DNA of 64,000 nucleotides from Callipepla californica brunnescens. Its lineage: Eukaryota > Chordata > Aves > Galliformes > Odontophoridae. Below are positions 32,993 to 46,700 of the stretch, piece by piece. The stretch spans positions 203,501-267,500 of the forward strand of contig JALIRH010000063.1 of assembly GCA_023055505.1 (NCBI GenBank), written 5' to 3'. The position numbers and the translations under genes are program-made. Within the stretch, counting starts at the first letter, position 1. Every line of letters starts with the position of its first letter. Under the pieces are notes generated by a model that saw only the letters and a program-made list of their open reading frames with translations, ran no database searches and was not told where the DNA came from.

Positions 32993-35900
32993 CAAACCCA
33001 ATCCAAACCCCAAACCTACTCCTATTCCTAAACCTTATCTTAACCCTAAACCAAACCCAAACCCAAGGCCCTCCCCTTCTCTCAGCCTAACACTCAAACT
33101 AACCTAAACCCGAAACTAACCCTACATTTATCCTAATCTTATCCATATTCTAAGGCCTAACCCTACTCTGACCAGAAAGCTCATGTTGTCTAAAATCTAC
33201 CCCTTACCTAAAACCTAAATCGACAAAAAAACCTAACCCGAAACCTCAACCTAACTCTTCTCCTAACTAGAACACCAGCACTTCACCTTACCCTAACTGG
33301 AAACCTAGGACTAAATCCTTACCTTGTCCAGAACCCTATTCCTAACCCAAACCAGAATTCTAACCTCTACCCTAACCAAAACCCTTCCCCTAAACCTAAA
33401 CCTAATGCTACCCTCAACCAAACCCTAGCCCTAAATCCTACCCTAAAACCAACACCACGTTTAAGCTCAAACCTCAAGCCTCAAAGAAAGCATCAGATTA
33501 CCGCAGATCTCACCTAACACTAACCCCAATCCAATCCCTACTACTAACCCCAAACCCAATCCAAACACCAAAACTATTCCTATTCCTAAACCTAACACTA
33601 AGCCAGAACCAAACCCAAGGCCTACCCCTTCTCTCAGCCTGACACTCAAACTAACCTAGACCTGAACGCAACGCTAAATCAAATACTAAAACTCACCCTT
33701 AGCCAAGGCCCTTTTAGGACCCTTCCCTGGTCCTAAAACTAAAGAGAACCCTTCATCTACATCCCTAACCCTTACCCTAAACCTAAATCTACACCAAAAC
33801 CTAACCCTAACCCTAACATGTCTTCTAACTGTAAAACTAACGCTTCACCTAACCCGAACTGAAACCCCAGGACTAAACCTTACCTAACACCTAGCTATAT
33901 TCCTAACCCTATCCTGAAACCTAACGTTAACCCTAACCCTAAAAACAACTTGGAACCAAACCCTAACCCTAACCTAACCCTTATCAGAACCCTAAATCTA
34001 ATCCTAACCGTTACCTCAATTTAACTCCAATTCTTCCTGAAATCTAAATGGGACCTTAAAACCAACCCCAGATTGAAGCCCAACCCTAAACCTAACACAA
34101 AGCATTAGATTACCACAGCCATCACCTAACTCTAACCCCAGCCTTAACGCTAATACTATCCCAAACACTATTCCAATTCCTAAACCCAACACAAACCCAA
34201 AAACACAAAGCCTACAATTCTCACAGCCTAACACTGAAAGGAAACCTAAATCTTACCCTAACTCTAAAACTAATCCAAAGCATGACCACAATTTAAACTC
34301 TAAATCTACCTTCAAACTAAAGCTGACCCTAACACCAACCTCAAGTAAAAGCCCAACCCTAAGCCTAACACAAAGCATTAGATTACCACAACGCTCACCT
34401 AACTTCTAACCCCCACCCTAACACTAATACTAAAGCAATCAGATTCCAAATACTAACCCAATTCCTATTCTGAAACCCAAAACTATTCCAAAAACAAACC
34501 CAAGGCCTAACCTTTCTCTCACCCTAACAATCAAAGAAAACCTATTCCTAAACCTAATCCTAAATCTAGTCCTAACCCTCACCCTTAATCTAACCCCAAC
34601 CCCCACCCAGAAGCTAACACTTAGCATTGTACAATACCTAAACGTACCCCTAATCCTTATCACTAAACCTAAAAGGAACCTGAAACATAGTGCTAAATCC
34701 GAACCCTAACCCTGAAGACTAACGCTAACAATGAACCAATTCCTATACATTTTCCTTCCTCCAAATTGATTCCTAGCACTAACCCTAACCCTACATTAAC
34801 CCAATCCTAACCCTAACCCTAACCCTAGCCCTAAACTACATTAACCCTAACCCTAACCCTAACCCTAACCCTAGCCCTGACCTAACTCTAACCCTAACCC
34901 TAACCCTAAACCTAATGCTAACCCTTACCCTACCCTAACCCTAACCCTACCATACCCTAACCCTAACCTACCCTAACACTAACCCTAACCCTACCCCTAA
35001 ACCTAAACCTAAACCTAACCCTAGCCCTAACCCTAATTCCTAACCCTTACCTTAACTGTATCACAATCCCTATCCTAATTCTTACCCTAACCCTAACCCT
35101 TACCTAACCCTAACCCTAACCCTAACCCTAACTCTCACCTTAACCCTAACCCTAACCCTAACCTAACCCTAACCCTAACCCTAACCCTAACCCTAACCCT
35201 AAACCTAACCCTAACCCTAACCTAACCCTAACCCTAACCTCAACCCTAACCCTAACTCTAACCTTAACCCTAAACCTAACAATAAATTTAACCGTAACCC
35301 TAACACTAACCCTAACCCTAATTTTACCCTAACCCTAAGCATACCCTAACCCTAACCCTAACCCTAACCCTAACCCTAACCCCAACCCTAACCTAACCCT
35401 AACCCTAACCCTAACCCTAACCCTAACCCTACCCTAAACCTAACCCTAACCCTAACCCTAACCCTAACCCTAACCCTAACAATAAATTTAACCTTAACCC
35501 TAACCCTAACCCTAACCCTACCCTAACCCTAACCCTAACCCTAACCCTAACCCTAACCCTAACCCTAACCCTACCCTAACCCTGACCTTAACCCTAACCC
35601 TAACCCTAACCCTAACCCTTACCCCAACCCTAGCCTAACCCAAACCCTAACCCTAACCCTACCCTAACCCTAACCCTAACCCTAACCCTACCCCTAACCC
35701 TACTTTACCCTAACCCAAATCCTAACACTAACTCTAACTTTATTCCTTACCCTAACACTAATCCAATCCCGAACCCTAACCCTAATCCTAGCCCTAACTC
35801 TAACTTTATTCGTAACCCTACCCCTAATCCAAACAATAACCCTTACCCTAATCAAACCCTATCCCTATTCCTAACCCTTATCCTAACCGTATCACAATCC

Positions 35901-38339
35901 CTATCCTAACTCTTACCATAACCCAAACCCTAACCTAACCCTAACCCTAACCCTAACCCTATCCCTAACCCTTACCCTAACCTTAACCCTACCCTAACCT
36001 TAACTCTACCCTAACCGTATCCCTACCCTAACCCTAATCCTAGCCCTTACTCTAACTTTATTCCTAACCCTACCCCTGATCCAAACACTAACCCTAACCT
36101 TAATGTAACCCTAACCCTATTCCTAACCCTTACCCTAACTGTATCCCATTCCCTATCCTAACTCTTACCATAACCCTAACCCTGATGCTAATGCTAACCC
36201 TAACCCTGAATCTAACCCTTACCCTAACCCTATCCCTTACCCAGAAGCTAACACTTAGCGTTGTACAATACCTAACCGTACCCTAACCCTATCCCTAAAC
36301 CTAAAAGGAACCCAAACTCTAACCCTAAATCTGTCCCTGAGCCTAACCTTCAACCTTACCCTAACCTTAACCCTAACCCTGTTCCATTCTCTAAACATAT
36401 CTGTAAGCATTACCTTCATCCTAACTCGAACTCTACCCTAACCCTATCCCTTTGACCCCAACACAAAACCCAGATTGAGCCTGACCCTAACCTAGGTAGC
36501 ATAAAGTGTATGTAGGGTGAATTTGAGTTTTAGGGTCAAAGTTAAATTGTTAGTTTTAGGGTTAGGGTGAAGGATTGCTTTAGTTCTAGTATTAGGGTGT
36601 TTGGGGTTAGGGTTAGGGTAAGGATTTTGGAGTGGATTAGGTTTAGGGTCAGGTTTGGGGGAGTTTTGGGGTTAGGGTTAGATTTAGGATTAGGGTTAGC
36701 AAAAAAGTTGTTTTAGTTTTAGTTTAGGTTAGTGCTAGGATTAGGTTGAGTGTTCTTGTGAAGTTTAGGTTTAGGGTTAGGTTTAGGTTTAGATTGAGGT
36801 TTAGGGTAAGGAGTAGGGTTCATTTGACTTTTAGGGTCAGAGTAGAGTTAAGTCGTGTTAGGGTTAAGGTTAAGAACAGGATTCAGATTCCAATTAGGTT
36901 TTGGGTTCCTACTAGGGATAGGCCTCAAATTAGTGTTAAGGTTAGGGTTAGGGTTAGGTATAGGGAAAGGGTTAGTGTTAAGGCCAGGGCAAGTGTATGG
37001 TTTAGGGTAAAGATTGGATTTAGGGTTAGGTTTAGATGTAGGTTTGGTTTGATCGTTAGGGTGTGAGAAGGCACCGGCCTTGGATTTCATTTGGAGATTG
37101 GGTAAGGTTTAGGAATAGGAATAACATTGGTGTTTAAAAGATGATTAGTGTTAGTATTAGGGATAGGGTTACGGTTAGAGTTTAGTTAGGGTTGTTAGTT
37201 TTAGAGTGAGGGATAGGGGTGTGAAGGCACCGGCCTTGGATTTCATTTGGAGATTGGGTAAGGTTTAGGAATAGGAATAACATTGGTGTTTAAAAGATGA
37301 TTAGTGTTAGTATTAGGGATAGGGTTACGGTTAGAGTTTAGTTAGGGTTGTTAGTTTTAGAGTGAGGGATAGGGGTATGGTTTGGTCTAGTACTTGGGTT
37401 AGGGTTTGGGATAGTCCTAGCATTAGTGTTAGGGTTAGGGTTCCGTTAGGGTTGTGGTAATCTGATGCTAGGTGTCGGGATTAGGGTTGTGCTTAAATGT
37501 GGGTTTGGTTTGAGGGTCAGAGTTAGGGTTAGGGTAGAGTTAGAATTAGGGTAAGAGTTAGGATTAGGTTTAGGATTAGGATAAAGATTAGGTTAGGATT
37601 AGTGTTGGCTTTAGGGTTGTGTCTGGGAGAAGGGTTAGTGTTAGGGATAGACTTAGGGTAAGAGTAAGTGTTAGGAATAGGCATAGGTTTTGGGAAAGTT
37701 TCAGAGTTTGGACTGGATTTATGATTAGGGTTAGGGACAAAGATTTTTTGAGATTTGTGATTAGATTTAGGGAGAAAAGTAGGCTGACTTGTGGTGTTAG
37801 CAGTAGGTTTAGGTTTAGGTTTAGGTTTAGGTTTAGGATTCCATTTGTATTTCTTGATCGAGGTTGGGTTAGTTGGAGTGTAAAGGTCAGAGTAGGGTTA
37901 GGCCTTGGGATAGGGTTAAGGTTTGGAATAGGATTAGGATTCAAATGATGTTACGGGTTGGTGTTAGGGTTTGGGAAAGGTTAGGATCAGGGTTGAGGTC
38001 AGGGTTAGGTATAGGAAAAGGGTTAGTGTTAGGGCTAGGGCAATTGGAAGGGTTAGGCTTAGGCTTAGATATTAGGGTTAGGTTTAGGCGGAGGTTTGGT
38101 TCGAGTGTCAGGGTGAGAGAAGGGGTAGGCCTGGGGTTTGGTTTTGGGTTACATCATACAAATCATCCCATACATTAGCTGGGGTGGGAGGTGCAAGGAA
38201 CAGCCAGCAAAGTGCTGAGTTCATTCCAATCAGAGGACCTGAAGATCGGGTAGCTACTATCAAACCGTTTGTGTTGCCAATTCCGATGATATTTATGGGG
38301 CCCTGATGTTATGGTTCAGTGGGGAGTCACTATCAAGTC
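32993..38339. repeat. Macrosatellite unit 2 (5347 bp)
   Basis: Same plan as unit 1, and near-identical over most of its length. The orientation switch is at 36491-36496. It shares with unit 1 the 156 bp tandem duplication (37068-37379) and a longer TTTAGG run near 37806, but lacks the 18 bp piece. Confidence 0.93.
38151..38339. repeat. 189 bp spacer, copy 2
   Basis: Same sequence as copy 1 as far as I can see, 5347 bp further on. Confidence 0.9.
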
Positions 38340-41300
38340 CAAACCCAATCCAAACCCCAAACCTCCTCCTATTCCTAAACCTTATCTTAACCCTAAACCA
38401 AACCCAAACCCAAGGCCCTCCCCTTCTCTCAGCCTAACACTCAAACTAACCTAAACCCGAAACTAACCCTACATTTATCCTAATCTTATCCATATTCTAA
38501 GGCCTAACCCTACTCTGACCAGAAAGCTCATGTTGTCTAAAATCTACCCCTTACCTAAAACCTAAATCGACAAAAAAACCTAACCCGAAACCTCAACCTA
38601 ACTCTTCTCCTAACTAGAACACCAGCACTTCACCTTACCCTAACTGGAAACCTAGGACTAAATCCTTACCTTGTCCAGAACCCTATTCCTAACCCAAACC
38701 AGAATTCTAACCTCTACCCTAACCAAAACCCTTCCCCTAAACCTAAACCTAATGCTACCCTCAACCAAACCCTAGCCCTAAATCCTACCCTAAAACCAAC
38801 ACCACGTTTAAGCTCAAACCTCAAGCCTCAAAGAAAGCATCAGATTACCGCAGATCTCACCTAACACTAACCCCAATCCAATCCCTACTACTAACCCCAA
38901 ACCCAATCCAAACACCAAAACTATTCCTATTCCTAAACCTAACACTAAGCCAGAACCAAACCCAAGGCCTACCCCTTCTCTCAGCCTGACACTCAAACTA
39001 ACCTAGACCTGAACGCAACGCTAAATCAAATACTAAAACTCACCCTTAGCCAAGGCCCTTTTAGGACCCTTCCCTGGTCCTAAAACTAAAGAGAACCCTT
39101 CATCTACATCCCTAACCCTTACCCTAAACCTAAATCTACACCAAAACCTAACCCTAACCCTAACATGTCTTCTAACTGTAAAACTAACGCTTCACCTAAC
39201 CCGAACTGAAACCCCAGGACTAAACCTTACCTAACACCTAGCTATATTCCTAACCCTATCCTGAAACCTAACGTTAACCCTAACCCTAAAAACAACTTGG
39301 AACCAAACCCTAACCCTAACCTAACCCTTATCAGAACCCTAAATCTAATCCTAACCGTTACCTCAATTGAACTCCAATTCTTCCTGAAATCTAAATGGGA
39401 CCTTAAAACCAACCCCAGATTGAAGCCCAACCCTAAACCTAACACAAAGCATTAGATTACCACAGCCATCACCTAACTCTAACCCCAGCCTTAACGCTAA
39501 TACTATCCCAAACACTATTCCAATTCCTAAACCCAACACAAACCCAAAAACACAAAGCCTACAATTCTCACAGCCTAACACTGAAAGGAAACCTAAATCT
39601 TACCCTAACTCTAAAACTAATCCAAAGCATGACCACAATTTAAACTCTAAATCTACCTTCAAACTAAAGCTGACCCTAACACCAACCTCAAGTAAAAGCC
39701 CAACCCTAAGCCTAACACAAAGCATTAGATTACCACAACGCTCACCTAACTTCTAACCCCCACCCTAACACTAATACTAAAGCAATCAGATTCCAAATAC
39801 TAACCCAATTCCTATTCTGAAACCCAAAACTATTCCAAAAACAAACCCAAGGCCTAACCTTTCTCTCACCCTAACAATCAAAGAAAACCTATTCCTAAAC
39901 CTAATCCTAAATCTAGTCCTAACCCTCACCCTTAATCTAACCCCAACCCCCACCCAGAAGCTAACACTTAGCATTGTACAATACCTAAACGTACCCCTAA
40001 TCCTTATCACTAAACCTAAAAGGAACCTGAAACATAGTGCTAAATCCGAACCCTAACCCTGAAGACTAACGCTAACAATGAACCAATTCCTATACCTTTT
40101 CCTTCCTCCAAACTGATTCCTAGCACTAACCCTAACCCTACATTAACCCTATCCTAACCCTAACCCTAACCCTAGCCCTAAACTACATTAACCCTAACCC
40201 TAACCCTAACCCTAACCCTAGCCCTAACCTAACTCTAACCCTAACCCTAACCCTAAACCTAATGCTAACCCTTACCCTACCCTAACCCTAACCCTACCAT
40301 ACCCTAACCCTAACCTACCCAAACACTAACCCTAACCCTAACCCTAAACCTAAACCTAAACCTAACCCTAACCCTAACCCTAATTCCTAACCCTTACCTT
40401 AACTGTATCACAATCCCTATCCTAATTCTTACCCTAACCCTAACCCTTACCTAACCCTAACCCTAACCCTAACCCTAACCCTAACTCTAACCTTAACCCT
40501 AACCCTAACCCTAACCTAAACCTAACCCTAATCCTAACCCTAACCCTAACTCTAATTCCTAACCCTTACCTTAACTGTATCACAATCCCTATCCTAATTC
40601 TTACCCTAACCCTAACCCTTACCTAACCCTAACCCTAACCCTAACCCTAACTCTCACCTTAACCATAACCCTAACCCTAACCTAACCCTAACCCTAACCC
40701 TAACCCTAACCCTAACCCTAACCTCAACCCTAACCCTAACTCTAACCTTAACCCTAAACCTATCAATAAATTTAACCCTAACCCTAACACTAACCCTAAC
40801 CCTAATTTTACCCTAAACCTAAGCATACCCTAACCCTAACCCTAACCCTAACCCTAACCCCAACCCTAACCTAACCCTAACCCTAACCCTAACCCTAACC
40901 CTACCCTTACCCTAACCCTAACCCTAACCCTAACCCTAACCCTAACCCTAACAATAAATTTAACCTTAACCCTAACCCTAACCCTAACCCTACCCTAACC
41001 CTAACCCTAACCCTAACCCTAACCCTAACCCTAACCCTACCCTAACCCTAACCCTAACCCTAACCCTAACCCTAACCCTTACCCTAACCCTAACCCTAAC
41101 CCTACCCTAACCCTAATCCTACCCTAACCCTAATGCTATCCCTAACCCTAACCCTAACCCTTACCCTAACCCTAGCCTAACCCAAACCCTAACCCTAACC
41201 CTACCCTAACCCTAACCCTAACCCTAACCCTACCCCTAACCCTACTTTACCCTAACCCTAATCCTTACACTAACTCTAACTTTATTCCTTACCCTAACAC

Positions 41301-43725
41301 TAATCCAATCCCGAACCCTAACCCTAATCCTAGCCCTAACTCTAACTTTATTCGTAACCCTACCCCTAATCCAAACAATAACCCTTACCCTAATCAAACC
41401 CTATCCCTATTCCTAACCCTTACCCTAACCGTATCACAATCCCTATCCTAACTCTTACCATAACCCAAACCCTAACCTAACCCTAACCCTAACCCTAACC
41501 CTATCCCTAACCCTTACCCTAACCCTAACCCTACCCTAACCTTAACTCTACCCTAACCGTATCCCTACCCTAACCCTAACCCTAATCCTAGCCCTTACTC
41601 TAACTTTATTCCTAACCCTACCCCTGATCCAAACACTAACCCTAACCTTAATGTAACCCTAACCCTATTCCTAACCCTTACCCTAACTGTATCCCATTCC
41701 CTATCCTAACTCTTACCATAACCCTAACCCTGATGCTAATGCTAACCCTAACCCTGAATCTAACCCTTACCCTAACCCTATCCCTTACCCAGAAGCTAAC
41801 ACTTAGCGTTGTACAATACCTAACCGTACCCTAACCCTATCCCTAAACCTAAAAGGAACCCAAACTCTAACCCTAAATCTGTCCCTGAGCCTAACCTTCA
41901 ACCTTACCCTAACCTTAACCCTAACCCTGTTCCATTCTCTAAACATATCTGTAAGCATTACCTTCATCCTAACTCGAACTCTACCCTAACCCTATCCCTT
42001 TGACCCCAACACAAAACCCAGATTGAGCCTGACCCTAACCTAGGTAGCATCAAGTGTATGTAGGGTGAATTTGAGTTTTAGGGTCAAAGTTAAATTGTTA
42101 GTTTTAGGGTTAGGGTGAAGGATTGCTTTAGTTCTAGTATTAGGGTGTTTGGGGTTAGGGTTAGGGTAAGGATTTTGGAGTGGATTAGGTTTAGGGTCAG
42201 GTTTGGGGGAGTTTTGGGGTTAGGGTTAGATTTAGGATTAGGGTTAGCAAAAAAGTTGTTTTAGTTTTAGTTTAGGTTAGTGCTAGGATTAGGTTGAGTG
42301 TTCTTGTGAAGTTTAGGTTTAGGGTTAGGTTTAGGTTTAGATTGAGGTTTAGGGTAAGGAGTAGGGTTCATTTGACTTTTAGGGTCAGAGTAGAGTTAAG
42401 TCGTGTTAGGGTTAAGGTTAAGAACAGGATTCAGATTCCAATTAGGTTTTGGGTTCCTACTAGGGATAGGCCTCAAATTAGTGTTAAGGTTAGGGTTAGG
42501 GTTAGGTATAGGGAAAGGGTTAGTGTTAAGGCCAGGGCAAGTGTATGGTTTAGGGTAAAGATTGGATTTAGGGTTAGGTTTAGATGTAGGTTTGGTTTGA
42601 TCGTTAGGGTGTGAGAAGGCACCGGCCTTGGATTTCGTTTGGAGATTGGGTAAGGTTTAGGAATAGGAATAACATTGGTGTTTAAAAGATGATTAGTGTT
42701 AGTATTAGGGATAGGGTTACGGTTAGAGTTTAGTTAGGGTTGTTAGTTTTAGAGTGAGGGATAGGGGTATGGTTTGGTCTAGTACTTGGGTTAGGGTTTG
42801 GGATAGTCCTAGCATTAGTGTTAGGGTTAGGGTTCCGTTAGGGTTGTGGTAATCTGATGCTAGGTGTCGGGATTAGGGTTGTGCTTAAATGTGGGTTTGG
42901 TTTGAGGGTCAGAGTTAGGGTTAGGGTAGAGTTAGAATTAGGGTAAGAGTTAGGATTAGGTTTAGGATTAGGATAAAGATTAGGTTAGGATTAGTGTTGG
43001 CTTTAGGGTTGTGTCTGGGAGAAGGGTTAGTGTTAGGGATAGACTTAGGGTAAGAGTAAGTGTTAGGAATAGGCATAGGTTTTGGGAAAGTTTCAGAGTT
43101 TGGACTGGATTTATGATTAGGGTTAGGGACAAAGATTTTTTGAGATTTGTGATTAGATTTAGGGAGAAAAGTAGGCTGACTTGTGGTGTTAGCAGTAGGT
43201 TTAGGTTTAGGTTTAGGTTTAGGATTCCATTTGTATTTATTGATCGAGGTTGGGTTAGTTGGAGTGTAAAGGTCAGAGTAGGGTTAGGCCTTGGGATAGG
43301 GTTAAGGTTTGGAATAGGATTAGGATTCAAATGATGTTACGGGTTGGTGTTAGGGTTAGGGAAAGGTTAGGATCAGGGTTGAGGTCAGGGTTAGTTATAG
43401 GAAAAGGGTTAGTGTTAGGGCTAGGGCAATTGGAAGGGTTAGGCTTAGGCTTAGATATTAGGGTTAGGTTTAGGCGGAGGTTTGGTTCGAGTGTCAGGGT
43501 GAGAGAAGGGGTAGGCCTGGGGTTTGGTTTTGGGTTACATCATACAAATCATCCCATACATTAGCTGGGGTGGGAGGTGCAAGGAACAGCCAGCAAAGTG
43601 CTGAGTTCATTCCAATCAGAGGACCTGAAGATCGGGTAGCTACTATCAAACCGTTTGTGTTGCCAATTCCGATGATATTTATGGGGCCCTGATGTTATGG
43701 TTCAGTGGGGAGTCACTATCAAGTC
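38340..43725. repeat. Macrosatellite unit 3 (5386 bp)
   Basis: Same plan; the switch is at 42039-42044. There is one copy only of the 156 bp segment. The AATTCCTAACCCTTACCTT block occurs twice (about 40382 and 40553). It shares single-base variants with unit 4 (TTTCGTTTGGAG near 42636, TTTATTGATCG near 43236). Confidence 0.93.
43537..43725. repeat. 189 bp spacer, copy 3
   Basis: Same sequence, 5386 bp after copy 2. Confidence 0.9.
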
Positions 43726-46700
43726 CAAACCCAATCCAAACCCCAAACCTACTCCTATTCCTAAACCTTATCTTAACCCTAAACCAAACCCAAACCCAAG
43801 GCCCTCCCCTTCTCTCAGCCTAACACTCAAACTAACCTAAACCCGAAACTAACCCTACATTTATCCTAATCTTATCCATATTCTAAGGCCTAACCCTACT
43901 CTGACCAGAAAGCTCATGTTGTCTAAAATCTACCCCTTACCTAAAACCTAAATCGACAAAAAAACCTAACCCGAAACCTCAACCTAACTCTTCTCCTAAC
44001 TAGAACACCAACACTTCACCTTACCCTAACTGGAAACCTAGGACTAAATCCTTACCTTGTCCAGAACCCTATTCCTAACCCAAACCAGAATTCTAACCTC
44101 TACCCTAACCAAAACCCTTCCCCTAAACCTAAACCTAATGCTACCCTCAACCAAACCCTAGCCCTAAATCCTACCCTAAAACCAACACCACGTTTAAGCT
44201 CAAACCTCAAGCCTCAAAGAAAGCATCAGATTACCGCAGATCTCACCTAACACTAACCCCAATCCAATCCCTACTACTAACCCCAAACCCAATCCAAACA
44301 CCAAAACTATTCCTATTCCTAAACCTAACACTAAGCCAGAACCAAACCCAAGGCCTACCCCTTCTCTCAGCCTGACACTCAAACTAACCTAGACCTGAAC
44401 GCAACGCTAAATCAAATACTAAAACTCACCCTTAGCCAAGGCCCTTTTAGGACCCTTCCCTGGTCCTAAAACTAAAGAGAACCCTTCATCTACATCCCTA
44501 ACCCTTACCCTAAACCTAAATCTACACCAAAACCTAACCCTAACCCTAACATGTCTTCTAACTGTAAAACTAACGCTTCACCTAACCCGAACTGAAACCC
44601 CAGGACTAAACCTTACCTAACACCTAGCTATATTCCTAACCCTATCCTGAAACCTAACGTTAACCCTAACCCTAAAAACAACTTGGAACCAAACCCTAAC
44701 CCTAACCTAACCCTTATCAGAACCCTAAATCTAATCCTAACCGTTACCTCAATTGAACTCCAATTCTTCCTGAAATCTAAATGGGACCTTAAAACCAACC
44801 CCAGATTGAAGCCCAACCCTAAACCTAACACAAAGCATTAGATTACCACAGCCATCACCTAACTCTAACCCCAGCCTTAACGCTAATACTATCCCAAACA
44901 CTATTCCAATTCCTAAACCCAACACAAACCCAAAAACACAAAGCCTACAATTCTCACAGCCTAACACTGAAAGGAAACCTAAATCTTACCCTAACTCTAA
45001 AACTAATCCAAAGCATGACCACAATTTAAACTCTAAATCTACCTTCAAACTAAAGCTGACCCTAACACCAACCTCAAGTAAAAGCCCAACCCTAAGCCTA
45101 ACACAAAGCATTAGATTACCACAACGCTCACCTAACTTCTAACCCCCACCCTAACACTAATACTAAAGCAATCAGATTCCAAATACTAACCCAATTCCTA
45201 TTCTGAAACCCAAAACTATTCCAAAAACAAACCCAAGGCCTAACCTTTCTCTCACCCTAACAATCAAAGAAAACCTATTCCTAAACCTAATCCTAAATCT
45301 AGTCCTAACCCTCACCCTTAATCTAACCCCAACCCCCACCCAGAAGCTAACACTTAGCATTGTACAATACCTAAACGTACCCCTAATCCTTATCACTAAA
45401 CCTAAAAGGAACCTGAAACATAGTGCTAAATCCGAACCCTAACCCTGAAGACTAACGCTAACAATGAACCAATTCCTATACCTTTTCCTTCCTCCAAACT
45501 GATTCCTAGCACTAACCCTAACCCTACATTAACCCTATCCTAACCCTAACCCTAACCCTAGCCCTAAACTACATTAACCCTAACCCTAACCCTAACCCTA
45601 AACCTAGCCCTAACCTAACTCTAACCCTAACCCTAACCCTAAACCTAATGCTAACCCTTACCCTACCCTAACCCTAACCCTACCATACCCTAACCCTAAC
45701 CTACCCAAACACTAACCCTAACCCTAACCCTAAACCTAAACCTAAACCTAACCCTAACCCTAACCCTAATTCCTAACCCTTACCTTAACTGTATCACAAT
45801 CCCTATCCTAATTCTTACCCTAACCCTAACCCTTACCTAACCCTAACCCTAACCCTAACCCTAACCCTAACTCTAACCTTAACCCTAACCCTAACCCTAA
45901 CCTAAACCTAACCCTAATCCTAACCCTAACCCTAACTCTAATTCCTAACCCTTACCTTAACTGTATCACAATCCCTATCCTAATTCTTACCCTAACCCTA
46001 ACCCTTACCTAACCCTAACCCTAACCCTAACCCTAACTCTCACCTTAACCATAACCCTAACCCTAACCTAACCCTAACCCTAACCCTAACCCTAACCCTA
46101 ACCCTAACCCTAACCTCAACCCTAACCCTAACTCTAACCTTAACCCTAAACCTAACAATAAATTTAACCCTAACCCTAACACTAACCCTAACCCTAATTT
46201 TACCCTAAACCTAAGCATACCCTAACCCTAACCCTAACCCTAACCCTAACCCCAACCCTAACCTAACCCTAACCCTAACCCTAACCCTAACCCTACCCTT
46301 ACCCTAACCCTAACCCTAACCCTAACCCTAACCCTAACCCTAACAATAAATTTAACCTTAACCCTAACCCTAACCCTAACCCTACCCTAACCCTAACCCT
46401 AACCCTAACCCTAACCCTAACCCTAACCCTACCCTAACCCTAACCCTAACCCTAACCCTAACCCTAACCCTTACCCTAACCCTAACCCTAACCCTACCCT
46501 AACCCTAATCCTACCCTAACCCTAATCCTAACCCTAACCCTAACCCTAACCCTTACCCTAACCCTAGCCTAACCCAAACCCTAACCCTAACCCTACCCTA
46601 ACCCTAACCCTAACCCTAACCCTACCCCTAACCCTACTTTACCCTAACCCTAATCCTTACACTAACTCTAACTTTATTCCTTACCCTAACACTAATCCAA